Of a DNA stretch of 64,000 nt, positions 34,752 through 48,700 are shown piece by piece. The DNA comes from Owenia fusiformis (Eukaryota; Annelida; Polychaeta; Sabellida; Oweniidae). The notes below the pieces were generated by a model, which did not search any database, was not told where the DNA came from, and worked only from the letters and a program-made list of their open reading frames with translations. Made by a program: the position numbers and the translations under genes. Positions within the stretch are counted from its first letter, which is position 1; each line of letters begins with the position of its first letter. The stretch is from assembly GCA_903813345.2 (NCBI GenBank), contig CAIIXF020000005.1:26539375-26603374 (forward strand), written 5' to 3'.

Positions 34752-36584
34752 TAGTCTCCATTGTACATAAATAGTGAAAATGCAAAAAGCACCAAATTAA
34801 AAAAATTTACATAACTATTAATGGTATGCTATATCAGTGCATTTAAAAATCTAGTAACATAGAAGACTTGGGTTTTTAAGTGTGTCTCCCTTTTCCATGT
34901 TGTTTAGTTTCAGTATGTGTTTTAATGGTACCGTGAATACATTTACTTGGACATTTTTGTTGACTTACACAACAGACTAATTGGTCACCAGAAAAGGCAG
35001 TATTGCTGGACATATTTTTTATAGTACATTACATATACACCCAGAACATTTGCCCAGTTAATATTTATTTCAAAGCCATGATCAAATAAGACGCTTTGTC
35101 ACGATTTCATCATAATAATCGTTTTTGCTGCAGCATTATACTTTTGTATAGTCCTGTACAATGTTATTACAAGCAACAAGCCTTCGAATTCAAAACAAAG
35201 TGTGGATATAACAAGCTGTTCACGGCATGTACATATAAGGGCTCCTCAAGAGTGAGTATTGAGGTCCCTGTACTTTTAGAGTTTCAATATTGTCACATCA
35301 CACATTTAAATTTTACGAACCATATGTGATCAGTCAGATGAATGCCCAAAATTTTCACTTGCCAGCATTTATAGTTATGTGTGTACTCATGGAGGCTGGG
35401 GGGTAATTTTTACCTCTCAGAACTCCCATTTATTAGTAAATATTTAACAGTGAAGTAGCAGAGTGTACATGATAAAACAAAGAATAAGGTCCCAGAAATA
35501 TACAAATAAATAGTCTTTAATAACAACCAAATTGCCTCTATATGTTGTAGTTGACTGTTATGTAAACATGTGATCTCAGAAAGTGATGTGTGTAATCTGG
35601 AGTAAATATATGTATTCATGTACCAGGTACAGAATCTGATTTTCAACTCAGAAAAGCGTGAAACAATCAATTTTTTACATGATCTTTCAAAGCATAAGGT
35701 TTTTTATGTTAACACATACAACAGCTGATATAAGGCAATGGTTTTCACAAAAGCATGTAGATTAACAATATATAACTGTTCAACAAGTACATCTAATCAA
35801 CCAATAACAATTTCCTTTGCATACAATGCAATAATAGCAACACAACAATTGACTATTATTGTCCTCATTTGTTCAAGGTTTCAACACATAGATCAATTGT
35901 AACCCTTTATGACAAAAATACACATACATGTTACGACCAAGCTTTTATGGTATCTTAAACAGGTACAATATTAACCAATAGAAACAGTTCAATTGTCAAT
36001 CAGTCTTAATTGTGGAACTAAACCACAATGTGCAGTAATTCTGAAAATATGTTACATGAAGATCAAAGGCATATGATACAGCATTCTACAATTTCAATTA
36101 TATTCTAGATTTACCATTTCATTGTTTTGCTACAAACAACAAAGACGAACAGAATCCATACTTTATCTAATAGTGTCAACAGTCAACACTGTCTTACCTA
36201 TAGCTTGTTACCAAGTAAATACAATCATCCCAAATAATCTTCCATCAAACATATGTACTTTAAAAAAAACAATAGCTGTGTGATGGGATAGGGTTTAGTC
36301 CATACATAGTGCAAGAGTAATCCGCTTCCAACTTTGCATATACATGTAAAATCTTTGGAATATTCTTGAATATAAACAGTTGTACAAAATGAAATCTACA
36401 TCAGACTCACCCTGATTCCACAGAAATGTCTACTATAATGTCTGCTTTAGATAAGCTGTACAAGTTATTTTAGTCTCTACAGATGCACTCCATCTTTTGG
36501 AAAAAAAAAGTAAACAGAACATGGCTATACATGTACTTATAAGTCATATCCAAGCATCTATGTAGATGTACATTGTGTGTTTTT
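34752..36584. other. 3' flank and UTR region of OTUD5, nothing else seen
   Basis: AT-rich, many stops, no domain recognised in short ORFs. It probably includes OTUD5 3' UTR in minus orientation. Confidence 0.4.
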
Positions 36585-36703
36585 TTAGTTCTCTGAATCA
36601 GAATCTTTCCTGTTGGCATTTTTCTTGAATGAGTCTATATATTCCACTTGTGACTGTGCAATGACTTGTGCTAAGACATCATCATCTCCCCAGTCTGAAA
36701 TAC
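36585..36703 (-). CDS. OTUD5: OTUD5 exon 10 (UIM-like C-terminus)
   Basis: [18 protein letters not shown], then [10 protein letters not shown] to TAA. It is separated from exon 9 by a 5.9-kb intron that holds the sulfatase gene. Confidence 0.92.
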
Positions 36704-39700
36704 CTGCAAGTAAAACACAACAAATTAGAACAAGGTATTTACATGCAAAATGTCACCACCTGCCATTTGTTACAGATGGCAAAGGCTAACCATTGAACAC
36801 CTTCCACAAAAAAAGTTGGTGACTCCAACAAAATGTCAGGAGGTGACATAAAAATGAAATATACAAGATATTGTTTTCAAGAGGGGCTAGGATTTATTTG
36901 ATTTTTGTTCTTTGAAGAACTCTTGAATAGAATAACACAAGGGACTAGGTTAAATATGAAGCATCTTTTGTGAAACTTATTCTGAAAAAACGGGAGTTTT
37001 TATGGTAGATTTTGGAAAAAACGGCAGTTTTTACGGTAGATTTCTGAAAAAACAGGAGTTTTTACAGTAGATTTCTGAAAAAAACGGGAGTTTTTACTTA
37101 GATTTTGAAAAAAACTGGAGTTTTTATTGTAGATTTTGAAAGAACTGGAGTTTTTACGGTAGATTTCGGGAAAAACAGGAGTTTTTACTTTAGATTTTGA
37201 AAAAACGGGAGTTTTTAAAGTAGATTTTGAAAGAACGGGAGTTTTTATGGTAGATTTCGGAAAAAACGGGAGTTCTTACGATGGGTTTCTGAAAAAACGA
37301 GTGTTTTTACGGTAGATTTTCAAAAAAACGTGAGTATTTACGGTAGATTTCTGAAAAAAAACAGGAGTTTTTACTGTAGATTTTGAAAAAACGTTAGTTT
37401 TTACGGTAGATTTATGAAAATTACGAATTGATCAAAGCTAAGTAAAATGTATATGTGGCGTTCACTATATGCTAAGAGCAATCTGCGTGAGGTTCCACTT
37501 TTAGGTTCGGTTTTTTCGCACATGAGCATTAAATCCAGCGATTTAATTGGTTGAAATTATTTTGACGCATGCGCAGTTAATAAATTAATTAGAATTAGAA
37601 TCCAAATCTAAGATAGATGTCACTTAAGTTCATTATTTTATTGCGGGAATATTTTGTTTAGTGCCATATAAAAACAAAATGTATTCTCCCGACAGAAGTA
37701 TGACAGAATATGAACTGGCCCCCGTTTGTGGACATTTGGTGTGCAAACTTATACCAAACTGATCGCAGAAAAGCAATTTGAATCATGGGAATGAAGTACT
37801 TTTAAGTTATTTATGAAAGTATCAATAGTGAACTATGGGAGCCAATCCTTCTTGGAGTAAAAGAAAGAAGCGTGCCCGCAATAATCAAGGTCACAAATTT
37901 GTCAAATTCCTTTTAAATACGGTAGATTTCGACAGCAAAAAATGGAGATTTTATGGGAGTTATACCAAGAATACGGGAGATTTTACGGGAGTAATACCAG
38001 AAAATGGGAGATTTTACTAGAGTTATACCAAGAATACGGGAGATTTTACGGGAGTTATACCAGAATACGGGAGATTTTACGGCCATATTTTTACAAAAAA
38101 TTACGGGAGATTTTAGTAGAAATACGGTACGAGAGTTTACGGGAGTTTTTACAGGAGAAAACGGTGAGTTTGGTATTTTTTACGGAAGAACAAAAAATGT
38201 ACGGGAGATTCCCGTAAAAAAACGGGAGGTTGGCAAGTCTGCAAATGTAATAAAACACATTCCAACATTAGCAAAAACTTATTTTAATATTTGGCAATTT
38301 TATTTAAAAATGCCATATATCGAGATCTCTAACAATTTTTAACAAATCAAAATGACCTTTTTGAAATTTTTTATCGAGATTTTGAACAAATGAAAATGAA
38401 CTCTTTGATATTTGGCCAACTTCTCAAAATAAGAAAAAAGATCTCTCCTATTATCAAAACATGCAACAAATTTTTAGAAGATTTGAAATTTGAATTTTAT
38501 TGACATATACTCTTCCATCAAATTTCTATAGTATTAATAATCAGGCAAAGCTGCTCGCCATCCAAGCTGTAACTCATCACTCAACAGCGCCACTAAAATA
38601 AAATAATCCTCATCATCCGCAAGATTCACATTCTCATCAGGGTCGATATAGTGGTCATAGAGCTCATTTGCAAACATTAGGTCCCAATCAGGAATGGAAA
38701 TGATCGAGTCGAAGTACACCCATTCAGTATACCTGTATCTTTCTGTACGCATACTGTACCCCATTAATGGCCCAAAGTCAGTACTGTCACGGAGGTACTG
38801 CATGAAAACATTTGTCTTGCCAGGATGACTTGGGTTGCTCATCAAGGACACAAGGCTTGTACCTTCAGTGCAGGCTTGTGGGATGGGGCCAATTAGTGGA
38901 CAAAGGGGGACAGCTGGGAGCTCAGCTAGCTCAACCAGGGTGGAGTAAACATCTGCAAATTCTACAAGGTGGTTCGACACCAAACCTTGATCTGTAAGGC
39001 CAGGGGCACGGAACATTAATGTAGCCCGAGTAGACAGTTCAAAGTTATCTCCTTTACCCCAGGCTGTGTGTTCATACAAATTCCAGCCATGATCACTACC
39101 AAACATCACAATTGTGTTGTTCCGAAGACCTAATGCATCAACCTCTTCCATCACCTGGCCAAATAAGTCATCAACATAGCTGATGGAAGCATAGTATGCC
39201 CTGCGGAGATCTAGAACCAGTTCATTTGGCCATGTGGCATTGGGGCTACCTGACAGACCCAAATCACCGATATCAGTATATCTAAGTATTTCCCGATTAT
39301 AAGACCAAGCATACTCTGGCATGTTTTGTGGGACATATGGGTTAGAAGGCTGTTTAATGTCACTCAAAGGATAATACTCGAAGTATCTTTCAGGGAATAT
39401 GAATGGCAAATGAGGCAACCTGAACCCCATAGCCATAAAGAAGTTTTCTTCTCCATTGATAGCCTTAGGTGCGAGACGTCTCAAAGTTGTTATCGCATTA
39501 TCAGTTAATTCCTGGTCGCCCAAAGGATGCTCCTGTTCCAAAGATTGATTGATGGCACCCCAGGTTTTTTCGAATTGTTTGGGCATCCAATAGTTTAAAT
39601 CACTAGGTGAGTGATAGTATGGTTCATCATCTGACCATGATGGAGGGTCGTCATATCCACCAGCAGACCCAGGATGAAAGATCTTCCCCATGCCAAGTGT

Positions 39701-42700
39701 ACGATAGCCTTGTTGCTTAAAATACTGTGGGATAGTTGTGAAATCTCCCCCGACATCTCTGAAATAGTCATTAAGGTTGTAAACCAATGTTGTATCAGGA
39801 CGTCGACCAGTCATAAATGAGGAACGGCTCGGGCTGCAGAGAGCTTGCTGTACGTAGGCTTTCTTGAATACAGCACTCTGTTCAGTGAAAGCGTCCAGAT
39901 GGGGTGTATACATCTTGTCATGCATTTGTCTATATGCCCCATTATCGTACAGTGCTGCTATCTCAGGCCTCAGGTCATCTGAGACAATAAACAGAACATT
40001 CTTCCTGGCTTCAGACTCCTGGTAGAAGAGAATCATCAACAATGCTTGTATCAACCACATAATTCACAGCTTCTGGTTTTAACTGCAGTTAAAATTTTAA
40101 AAAATCTTCCATATTGTAATCTCACAACTTCAATCATTTCTTTTATTGCTTGTAATCAACTAACTGACATATTTATGTTATCAACTGACGTATGTAATAA
40201 ATGGCAAATGTAAGAGAAGTAGAAAAACTCTCAGTGCTAAAAGATATAAAATAGCCATCCCAATGAACAAAACATTTTCTATTGAATCATTCCTCATTTT
40301 AAACCTTTCATAACAGAAATAACCAGAAAGTAGAATTGTCTCATTTTGGCAAATATTCAGCATATAATATTGTAGCAACCTAGTAGTATTTAAAAAAAAC
40401 ATCAACTTTTTATAAAAAAAAACAACTGTGGGTCCTTAATTTGAACAGAACTTTTGAATCAATTAAACTCCTAATTTTAAAAAGCTGTCAGGTAGACTGT
40501 CTTCAAATCCAAAGCATACATTCTTCACTATACACAGGTTTTACTGTATTTGGAAAATACTTCTGCATTGATCATTCAGTATCAAAGTTATCACCCAGAC
40601 AGAAGAATGGATGGACAGACAGGATACTTTTCTATTGAATTATTACACCAAAAGTAGTGCGAAAATGGCCTTTTCAAGTGTCTATACTAGAGGTGTCAAG
40701 TATTAACCGGTTAACCGGTTAACCGCCGATAATGCCTTGACCGGTCTGTGTTTTAATGGGCGGTTAGTTGACCGTGTATAATTCTGTGATTTCCTGCGCT
40801 TATTTTGCATGCTAATCCGTTTGGTTTTATGGTGTCAGTTTCACGTAAGCTACTCATACATGTCATAAGTCCTATACCTCCTTACAAACATCCAATCAGC
40901 AACTTTAATCCCTGCCATATTGCTTTCCCGCGCTTACTTTGCATTTTAATCTGTTTGTTTTTCAAGCGTCAGTTTCATGTGAGCTACTCATACATGTGAT
41001 AGGTCCGATAATTCCTTACAAACATCCAATCAGCAACTTTAATCCCTGCCACATTGCTTTCCCGCCCTTACTTACATAGAATAGAGTAAAGCTTGACGAA
41101 CGTAAAAAATAAACGCCGATATATCATTTTTCCAATTTGTTTCAACTTTCAAGATCGAAGATGAAGATTTCATTTGAAATTATCAGTTCAAATTTCCCGC
41201 CGGTTAACCGACTTTAACCGGTAAAAAACCCCGGTTAACCGGTTAATGCTCAAGCGGTTAATTGACACCACTAGTCTATACCCTTACCCAAACTGTTTGG
41301 TGGGATAATAGCACTGGGCTACTTTTTATCACTTGCACTCAACATGCTTAGTCATCATATATCGGAGAACTAGTGTTGTCGCGATTAATCGATACATCGC
41401 GATATACATCGCCAAAGCTGATTCTGGCGATGCATCGATGTCTGAAACAAAACATCGATGTTTTTGAAAAAAATTAATTTGCTAAAAATCACCCTTTCTT
41501 ATCTTATTTTGACGCAAATCGCTTACCTTTCTCATGTCTTATTTCATTTTCCAATGTTTTCTGATATTCTTTCGCTTTAAAACTGTTTTAGCTATTCGTA
41601 ATGAACCATTAATCTAAAAAAATTACTTTACTTTCATTTCACCTTTCTAGAAGTTCCCGGATGTACCGGATGTTCGGTATTTTAGTGCATTAGCGTTCGG
41701 TATTTCAGTGCACTTTTCTCGGACTTTTTCTCGATGTACATCGCGATGTGCATCGATGTTTACTACTGAAAATTGCCGATGCATCGATGTACGATTATGG
41801 CACATCGCGACAACACTACGGAGAACTAACATTTGTTTTTACTTTTTATCACTTGTACTCATATTTATTACTTGGGTGTATGTCGGAGAACTAACATTTG
41901 TTTTTACTTTTTAACACTTGTACTCATATCTATGACTTAGGTGTATGTTGGGGAACTAACACTTGTGTCTGCTTTTAATTTCCTCCGCTCAAATGAAATA
42001 ATGTCACATTGCGATTAAAAGTGCAGATAAAAGTAAGTATTTATTTCAAGCCATACGTAATAATATAAGGGTTGTGTACCAGGAGGTTGAGGATCCTATA
42101 TTAGGTTCAGGATATTAGGATTCCAGAGGCCATTATAATGTGCCTACTATTCATTTCCACAATACATGATATTTTCTGGGTGGATCTAGAAATGTTTGGA
42201 AAATGTCATTTTCCACAAAACCTGATTTATGTCATATAAATAATTTTCCGCTAGTTTTTCCCCCAAATTTTCCTTCTTTGATCAGTAATTTGAGATTTAC
42301 TCCTCACTTCTAGGCTGAAGTTGATATTCAAGCTTTCTGAATATTTAGTTGCACTTGAATTCCAGGGAAAAGTTATTGTAAGAGCGCTAAAAAGGTAAAC
42401 TTACTAAAATGGTAAAAATTCAATGGTATTTTTTAATATGGAAGAGTTTTCTTAGTTAATTTTTAATCTTTTATGAATGAATGAAGAATTCTTAAGCAGA
42501 CTACTTTAAATAACTAGGTGGTACAGCTACTACAATAAAAATGTATCTCGTAAATCTTGTATGTTATGTCCTTACCGAGTACACCAGGGGGTATTGGATC
42601 CATAAGCGAAGATGTTTCTCCAAACATCCCTCCCACTGCTCCTCCTACAGCACCCCCTGGTGGCGAGGGACTCCTCTGGGAGGATGTGCCTTGAATTGGC

Positions 42701-45700
42701 TCCGTCTCTACCTTAGGAGATTTTGGAAGCATGATGGACCCTAAAATACACATGATGTTTTGTAAGTTAATAGAATTATTACCCCCCCCCACAATCAGCG
42801 TGTCTTTCAAATTTCTTTTTTTAATCTTTTTTCAAAAACTCATATAAACATGTATGATTGTAAATAAATCCAATTTTAATGTAATAACTCTATACTGAAA
42901 TAAAAAGAAATCGAAAAAAGGTTAAAGATCTCATGAATGTGTTTTCCACAGGAACTGGCAAGATACTAGTATTCCAATATTAGAAGACAAAATGAATGTG
43001 TGCTATCAATCAGTTTTAGTTACTCAAAAGTGTCATGAGAACATTTAGTACTAGAGAGATTTCTTTTGAATTTGAAATTTCGCAAAAAGATGTATGTACA
43101 TGTAGAGAACTGTATACTTTATCGACCAATTCTAATGTTTTCTTCACCGAAAATAAATAATTTCCTCCTTCAAATTCCCTGTCTATAAGGTGGATTGGAT
43201 GACTTCATACTAAGTATCACTATGCTTCCTTAATCCTTATCAATAACGATGTCTAAACACGATAAAGAATTACTCACCGTTTTAAACATGCTATAAGTGC
43301 AATGCAAAACATCTTTATTTATTTAACTAGCTTACCAGGTAGTAATGTGTTCATGTCTGCAGGGCTGTGAGAGATAGGTTCATCCTCCATTGCTGGGTCT
43401 TGGCGAAGGGGGCTGTTCTGGAGAGAATTGTTAGCACTTCTATTACGTGGTGACCTTGCACCTCGACCAGTTGGGGATTGCATCGCAGAGAAGTTGTCCC
43501 ACCAACCATGAGCTTCAGCTGCTGAACTACATGCTGCACTTGCAGTTTGGCTCTGTAATGTAACAATAATTTGAAGAATCTACATTGATTATTCCAAACA
43601 AGACATAACATGCAAAATGTCACAGTTGGCATTTGTTATAGACACCAAACTCTGAACACCATCCACAAAAAAGTAACAATATGTCACCACTTCTGGTAGT
43701 GACATAATGAGAAGTAATTTGGTATGATCCTTTCTGAGAATCTCTTATATTCTATCCCATTAATAAACTGTAACTTGGATTACAACTAAATTTGGCACAT
43801 TGAGCTAAGTTTAATTTCTCTTTTTTTAAAATTAGACCCTTTTTGTTTTGAAAATGTTACCAGGCTCCATCTTCACCCTCTATAAAATTCAAATTGCTAA
43901 ATTCGCCAAAATAAAATAAAATAAAACAATTTTTGTTTTTGTGCAATATTTTAGGTTTTTGTATTTTCTAGTGCTACATTTTAGGATTTTGTATTTTTTG
44001 TGCAACATTTTAAAGACTTTTATGTTTTTTTTATAATGATTTTAGAGAGCCCTGACATAATTTCTATGCTGAGTTGCCTACAGCCTACCCCATTGTATAT
44101 CTAAAATCAGATGTGTTAACTACTAATAACTTACAGGTCTATCTTTCATTGCTCTTTTTTCGTTATCCCTGCACCATTGCATGTAGGACTCCCTGGCCAC
44201 CTGCTCTTGTATTGTCTCCTGGGTCACCTCCCAGTCTGTCTCCTTCTTCTTATCCTCCAACATTTGCTACAAAGACAATAGGTACATCCATACTTGATTC
44301 CACACACTGTCCTCCCACAATGAGTTTTGATGCAGATACAATCTTAAAGGAACATTCCTGGCCAAACCTTTTCTATCCTTATGTGATAGCTATAATCATA
44401 TATATACTTTCCATATTTCGCAAAACACCAGGAAATGTTTTAATATAGTCAATATTGATAATTTAAAAATGTAGTGCTCATTTCCAGTAAGCTGCCATCT
44501 TTTAAGATTTTACTCAGGAAGTGATGTCATTGACTCTCAACTTCCATGACCTTGCATATAACAGTATTGAGAAAAATTGAGAAAGAATGCACAAAATTGA
44601 GAAAGAATGCACAGCTGGTTTTTGTAATTCTTAATAGCTCCTTATAAAGTTATATGCAAAGTTGAGAGTTGATGACATCACTTCCTTAGTGAAATACTAA
44701 AAGATGGCAGCCTACTGGAATTCGGCACTACATTTTCAAGTGATCAATATTGACTATATTAAAACATTTTTCCCTGTTTTGCTAAATATGGAAAGTATAT
44801 ATTTGGTTATAGCTACCATATTAGGAGAGAAATGGTCTGGCCAGGAATGTTCCTTTAATGATTTCAAATGAAAATGTCATGGACTTTAATTGGAGTCTGA
44901 ATGTGGACCATGAAGTGTCATGATTTTGTACAATTATGGACTACAATCATTCTTATTGAATATAGGATAATTTAAATAATAATCTCTAATAAAATAATAC
45001 TAAAGAGTGTAAACATGAAGTCAATTTTTGACAAGGGTATATATAAAGTGTCAAAAATAGAAGATATCAAAATGGTGTATTTGAGACCTAAAGGTATTTA
45101 AAGACTTATTTTTGATGATTTGGACGTTATTTTGTAAACATTGACCCAACACAATATAATAAAAAACACTTCTATTTGAGGTACAGTTAAATCAAATTTG
45201 ATAATAAATAATTCACATTTAAATAACAAGATAAAAAACATATAGCGATTTTCTCATAAAAAAAGAGGGAAACTAAATGATAAGACAAACCTGTTCAATA
45301 TGATGAGCTTCTGATGTTATCTTGGCTTGTGTTAGCAAGTTTTTATCTGCTGCCTGTACAATAAAAAAAAAAAAAAATCATTTATGCATTGATCATAGTG
45401 TTCCCCATTAGCAGTGGGCAATTTTGAGAAATACCAAAATGGGTTGTTGTTTTGAGGAATTTTGCAACTTAGTGTTTTCATGTTAAAATTATAGTTTTAA
45501 TAATTCGCCTGTTGTTTTCCTTCTCTCACCTACTGATAAAAATTCTTATGAAACTCCATGTGTTTACCCCAAAGATTTTTCATATCAGACATGAAAATAT
45601 GGAACCAGATTGTCTTCGTTCCAATTTGACAGCAGAAACAAGCATTCAATCAATGCTGATTTTTTCAATCTCTTTTGCAACATTCATAATTCAATAATCA

Positions 45701-48700
45701 ACAACGTACCCCAGGTTGGTGTCCTGGTAGACCCAGACCGACTCCTATAGTCGCAGAATGTGGGTCTACAATGGAGTTGTAGTGCTGACCTCTATGGTAA
45801 CTTAACCTTATGGGTGCATTCTCCGTTTTGTATGCGCCATGAAATGTATTGATTGGTTCTGAAATAAGATAAATCTATAATGAATATATAATAGTAATAA
45901 CCAGGAAAAATATAATTTGTGATGACCAAGCTCAGCAAACTGTGATAAAATTGACCAGCCAGCCACTGCCAGATACTGATCATGTTATATATACGAGACA
46001 TTGCAAATACTAGCCACTGACTAGTCCCTTGAGATAATGCCCTTTCTCATTGGTGATAAATAAAATACATTACAGAATATTTACAGATGGATATTCTGAA
46101 AGTTTCAAATTCCGCCTTTCCTGTCCCAGAACATTCTTTGTTAACCAATATTACTACATCAATTCTGTACTATTGTACTTTTTTTACACATATACTGTCT
46201 AGTATATATCTCTTAGTAAATGAAGATTGGTAAAACTGTCAATCAACATATTGAAAGTGCAAAAAAGGATAGAAACCAGTTGAAAGTAGCTTCTTTGAAT
46301 AATGTCGCAATATTTTTACAGCTCTGTTGTAGTACATTTTTAGAAATTGTTTCAATGTCATAATGCTTTGATTTTTAATCTTAGTTTCATGGAATCCCGT
46401 TTTACGAAAAAACTGAAATTCTCGTGAATTGGACTTTTCTGTCTTGTAAATCCTCAACAATTTTCACATTTGAGGTGTTCAGAAAAACAGATTTCACTGT
46501 ACCTAGGCTTGTCACATTATGTTTACGCTGGGCATGAGACTAATACCCTAATATTATACTAACCTAGGCTATATTGATATACTTCAATGGGACGATTATA
46601 AACCTCACTAAGTGCCTGCATCTCAAGATGGTTACCATGGCAGTTAGCACTACGTTTACGGTTAAGATACTGTGTAAAATCCTCAGTGACATACTGGGAA
46701 AAAAAGTCTATATTCATTGCCATGTGATCTACGCAGTTCTTCCTCACAATCGAGTGCATTTCTTGATCGCCAAAAACTTGATCAGCTGGAATTAAAGATA
46801 AAGCAATGATTTAGGCTTACATGGTGTATAATTCATTGCGAAAAAGGTTAATATTATGGCATGGCATTTCTTATATACTACAGTCATAGTCATATCAGAT
46901 GCAACACAAACAACTAAAGGTTTGAACCAATTAAATTTTTTCTTTGTTCCACTAACCAGAATTTTCTGCAATAATGGATTGAAAATATTTTTCTCTATCA
47001 ATAAAAGCTACCAAGGATATTGATGGAACATGTATTTTTTGAAGAAAATATTGAAATCAGACATGTTTAGATTACACCCTCAAAGGTGAATTTAACCTCA
47101 TAAATTCATAACATGCATACCTATCGCACGGAAGAGACAAGCGCCATCTTCTCCCATTCTTTTTATAATCAGTCCAAACTTCTTTTTTAAAGCCATTTCA
47201 AACCAAGCCTCCAACTGAAAGAAAATCCAAAAATATGTTACTTATTTCAGCTTATGAGAATATCTGAATCTGTGTGTTGTAAAAATATAAGACTATAACA
47301 ATATGTCACCACTTGTGGTCAATGTGGTGGTGAGATAAAAATAAGTAATAAAGAGACCAAAGTGCAATATTATCTGGAAAATAACTTCCATGTAAAATGT
47401 TTGTATATTTCAGATCAATTGGTTTTATGTACAACAAACTTGTGGCCTAATAATTTAGGGAATTTCAGTCATGTGAATTTTTTGCGAAAATAAAATGACA
47501 GCAAAGCTTCAAAATATGAGAGGCCACACAATGCATGTATTTTATAAGCCAAACCACAAGTAATCCAATATACATCTTGCATGTAAAATATGAATATATT
47601 TATCCATAATATTGCACTTTAGTTAGTATGGTTACCTCTTTCAAAGGTTACCTGACTGGCCTCATAGAACAGCCTTTGCTCATCTTCAATAGGCCACTTG
47701 AGAATAGTGACAGATGAAAACGACACTTTATATTTCCAAATGTTCCCTACATCTTCATCCTCTGTTTGCAAAAGTCTGTAAGTTATCAGCTGCTTTTATG
47801 TAGATCAGGACTTGTCTTTATCCCCAAGTGAACATTTTCTAGCGAGAAATTAAAATGGTGGTTTTTACAAAAATTCACAAAGTGATGTTCAAAATCTCCT
47901 AAGATATCCGAATTAACTTAAAAAATGGCTGAACTTCCACCTCCGGTAGCTCATAGATTTTTTTCAACTGAGATTTCAAACGCTGGTTCATAAATATCTG
48001 TCAACACTGCCATTTTGATTTCTTGCTAGATTTCGGGCTCAAGACAAGTCCTGATCACAGCATCTGATATGTTACAGACTTTTGCAAAATGGAGGATATA
48101 CAGGGTGTTCCAAAAGTAACAGGACTGGTGCTGGCATTTTGTCAATTTTGACATGAGTGTCTTGAAATTTTCACAAATTGTACTTTGTAGTATTGCAACT
48201 AAAGTTGTAAAGTTTCAGAAGAAATTATGAAATGCAGTCAGAGTTATGGTTATTTTGGTAACATGACATCCCAATACCCGGGGAAACTTTTTTTCCTGAA
48301 AATGTGATATCTAACATTTTTGTACTACTGAAGAACGTATCTATACTATTCACCTATTATAATACAACATTTCTTGTTTATTTAATTAGTTGCTTTGTTG
48401 TAAAATGTTGCTATACAACTCAGATTCAAGTATAATTTCATAATAATAATATTTATTCAATTTCCTGGAATATCATTATGTACAACAGTGAATAATTCAC
48501 GGTTGAGTTTTTGAAAAGACTCAATTTGAAGCCAGTCATCCACCTTGATAGCGCGCCTGCCCGCAGTTCACCATTAAAGACCATGCAGCTATAGAGGAGC
48601 TAGGTCCTGGGGTCTAAAACCTCTAAAACCCTGCACCATACTCTTCTGACCATGCAATATCTAATTTTTACTTATATTGAGAACGGAATGCTAATCAGTG

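Noticed and set aside
35096-35670. Two ORFs of 77 and 86 codons
   Set aside because: No domain, no splice or start context, AT-rich OTUD5 3' region.
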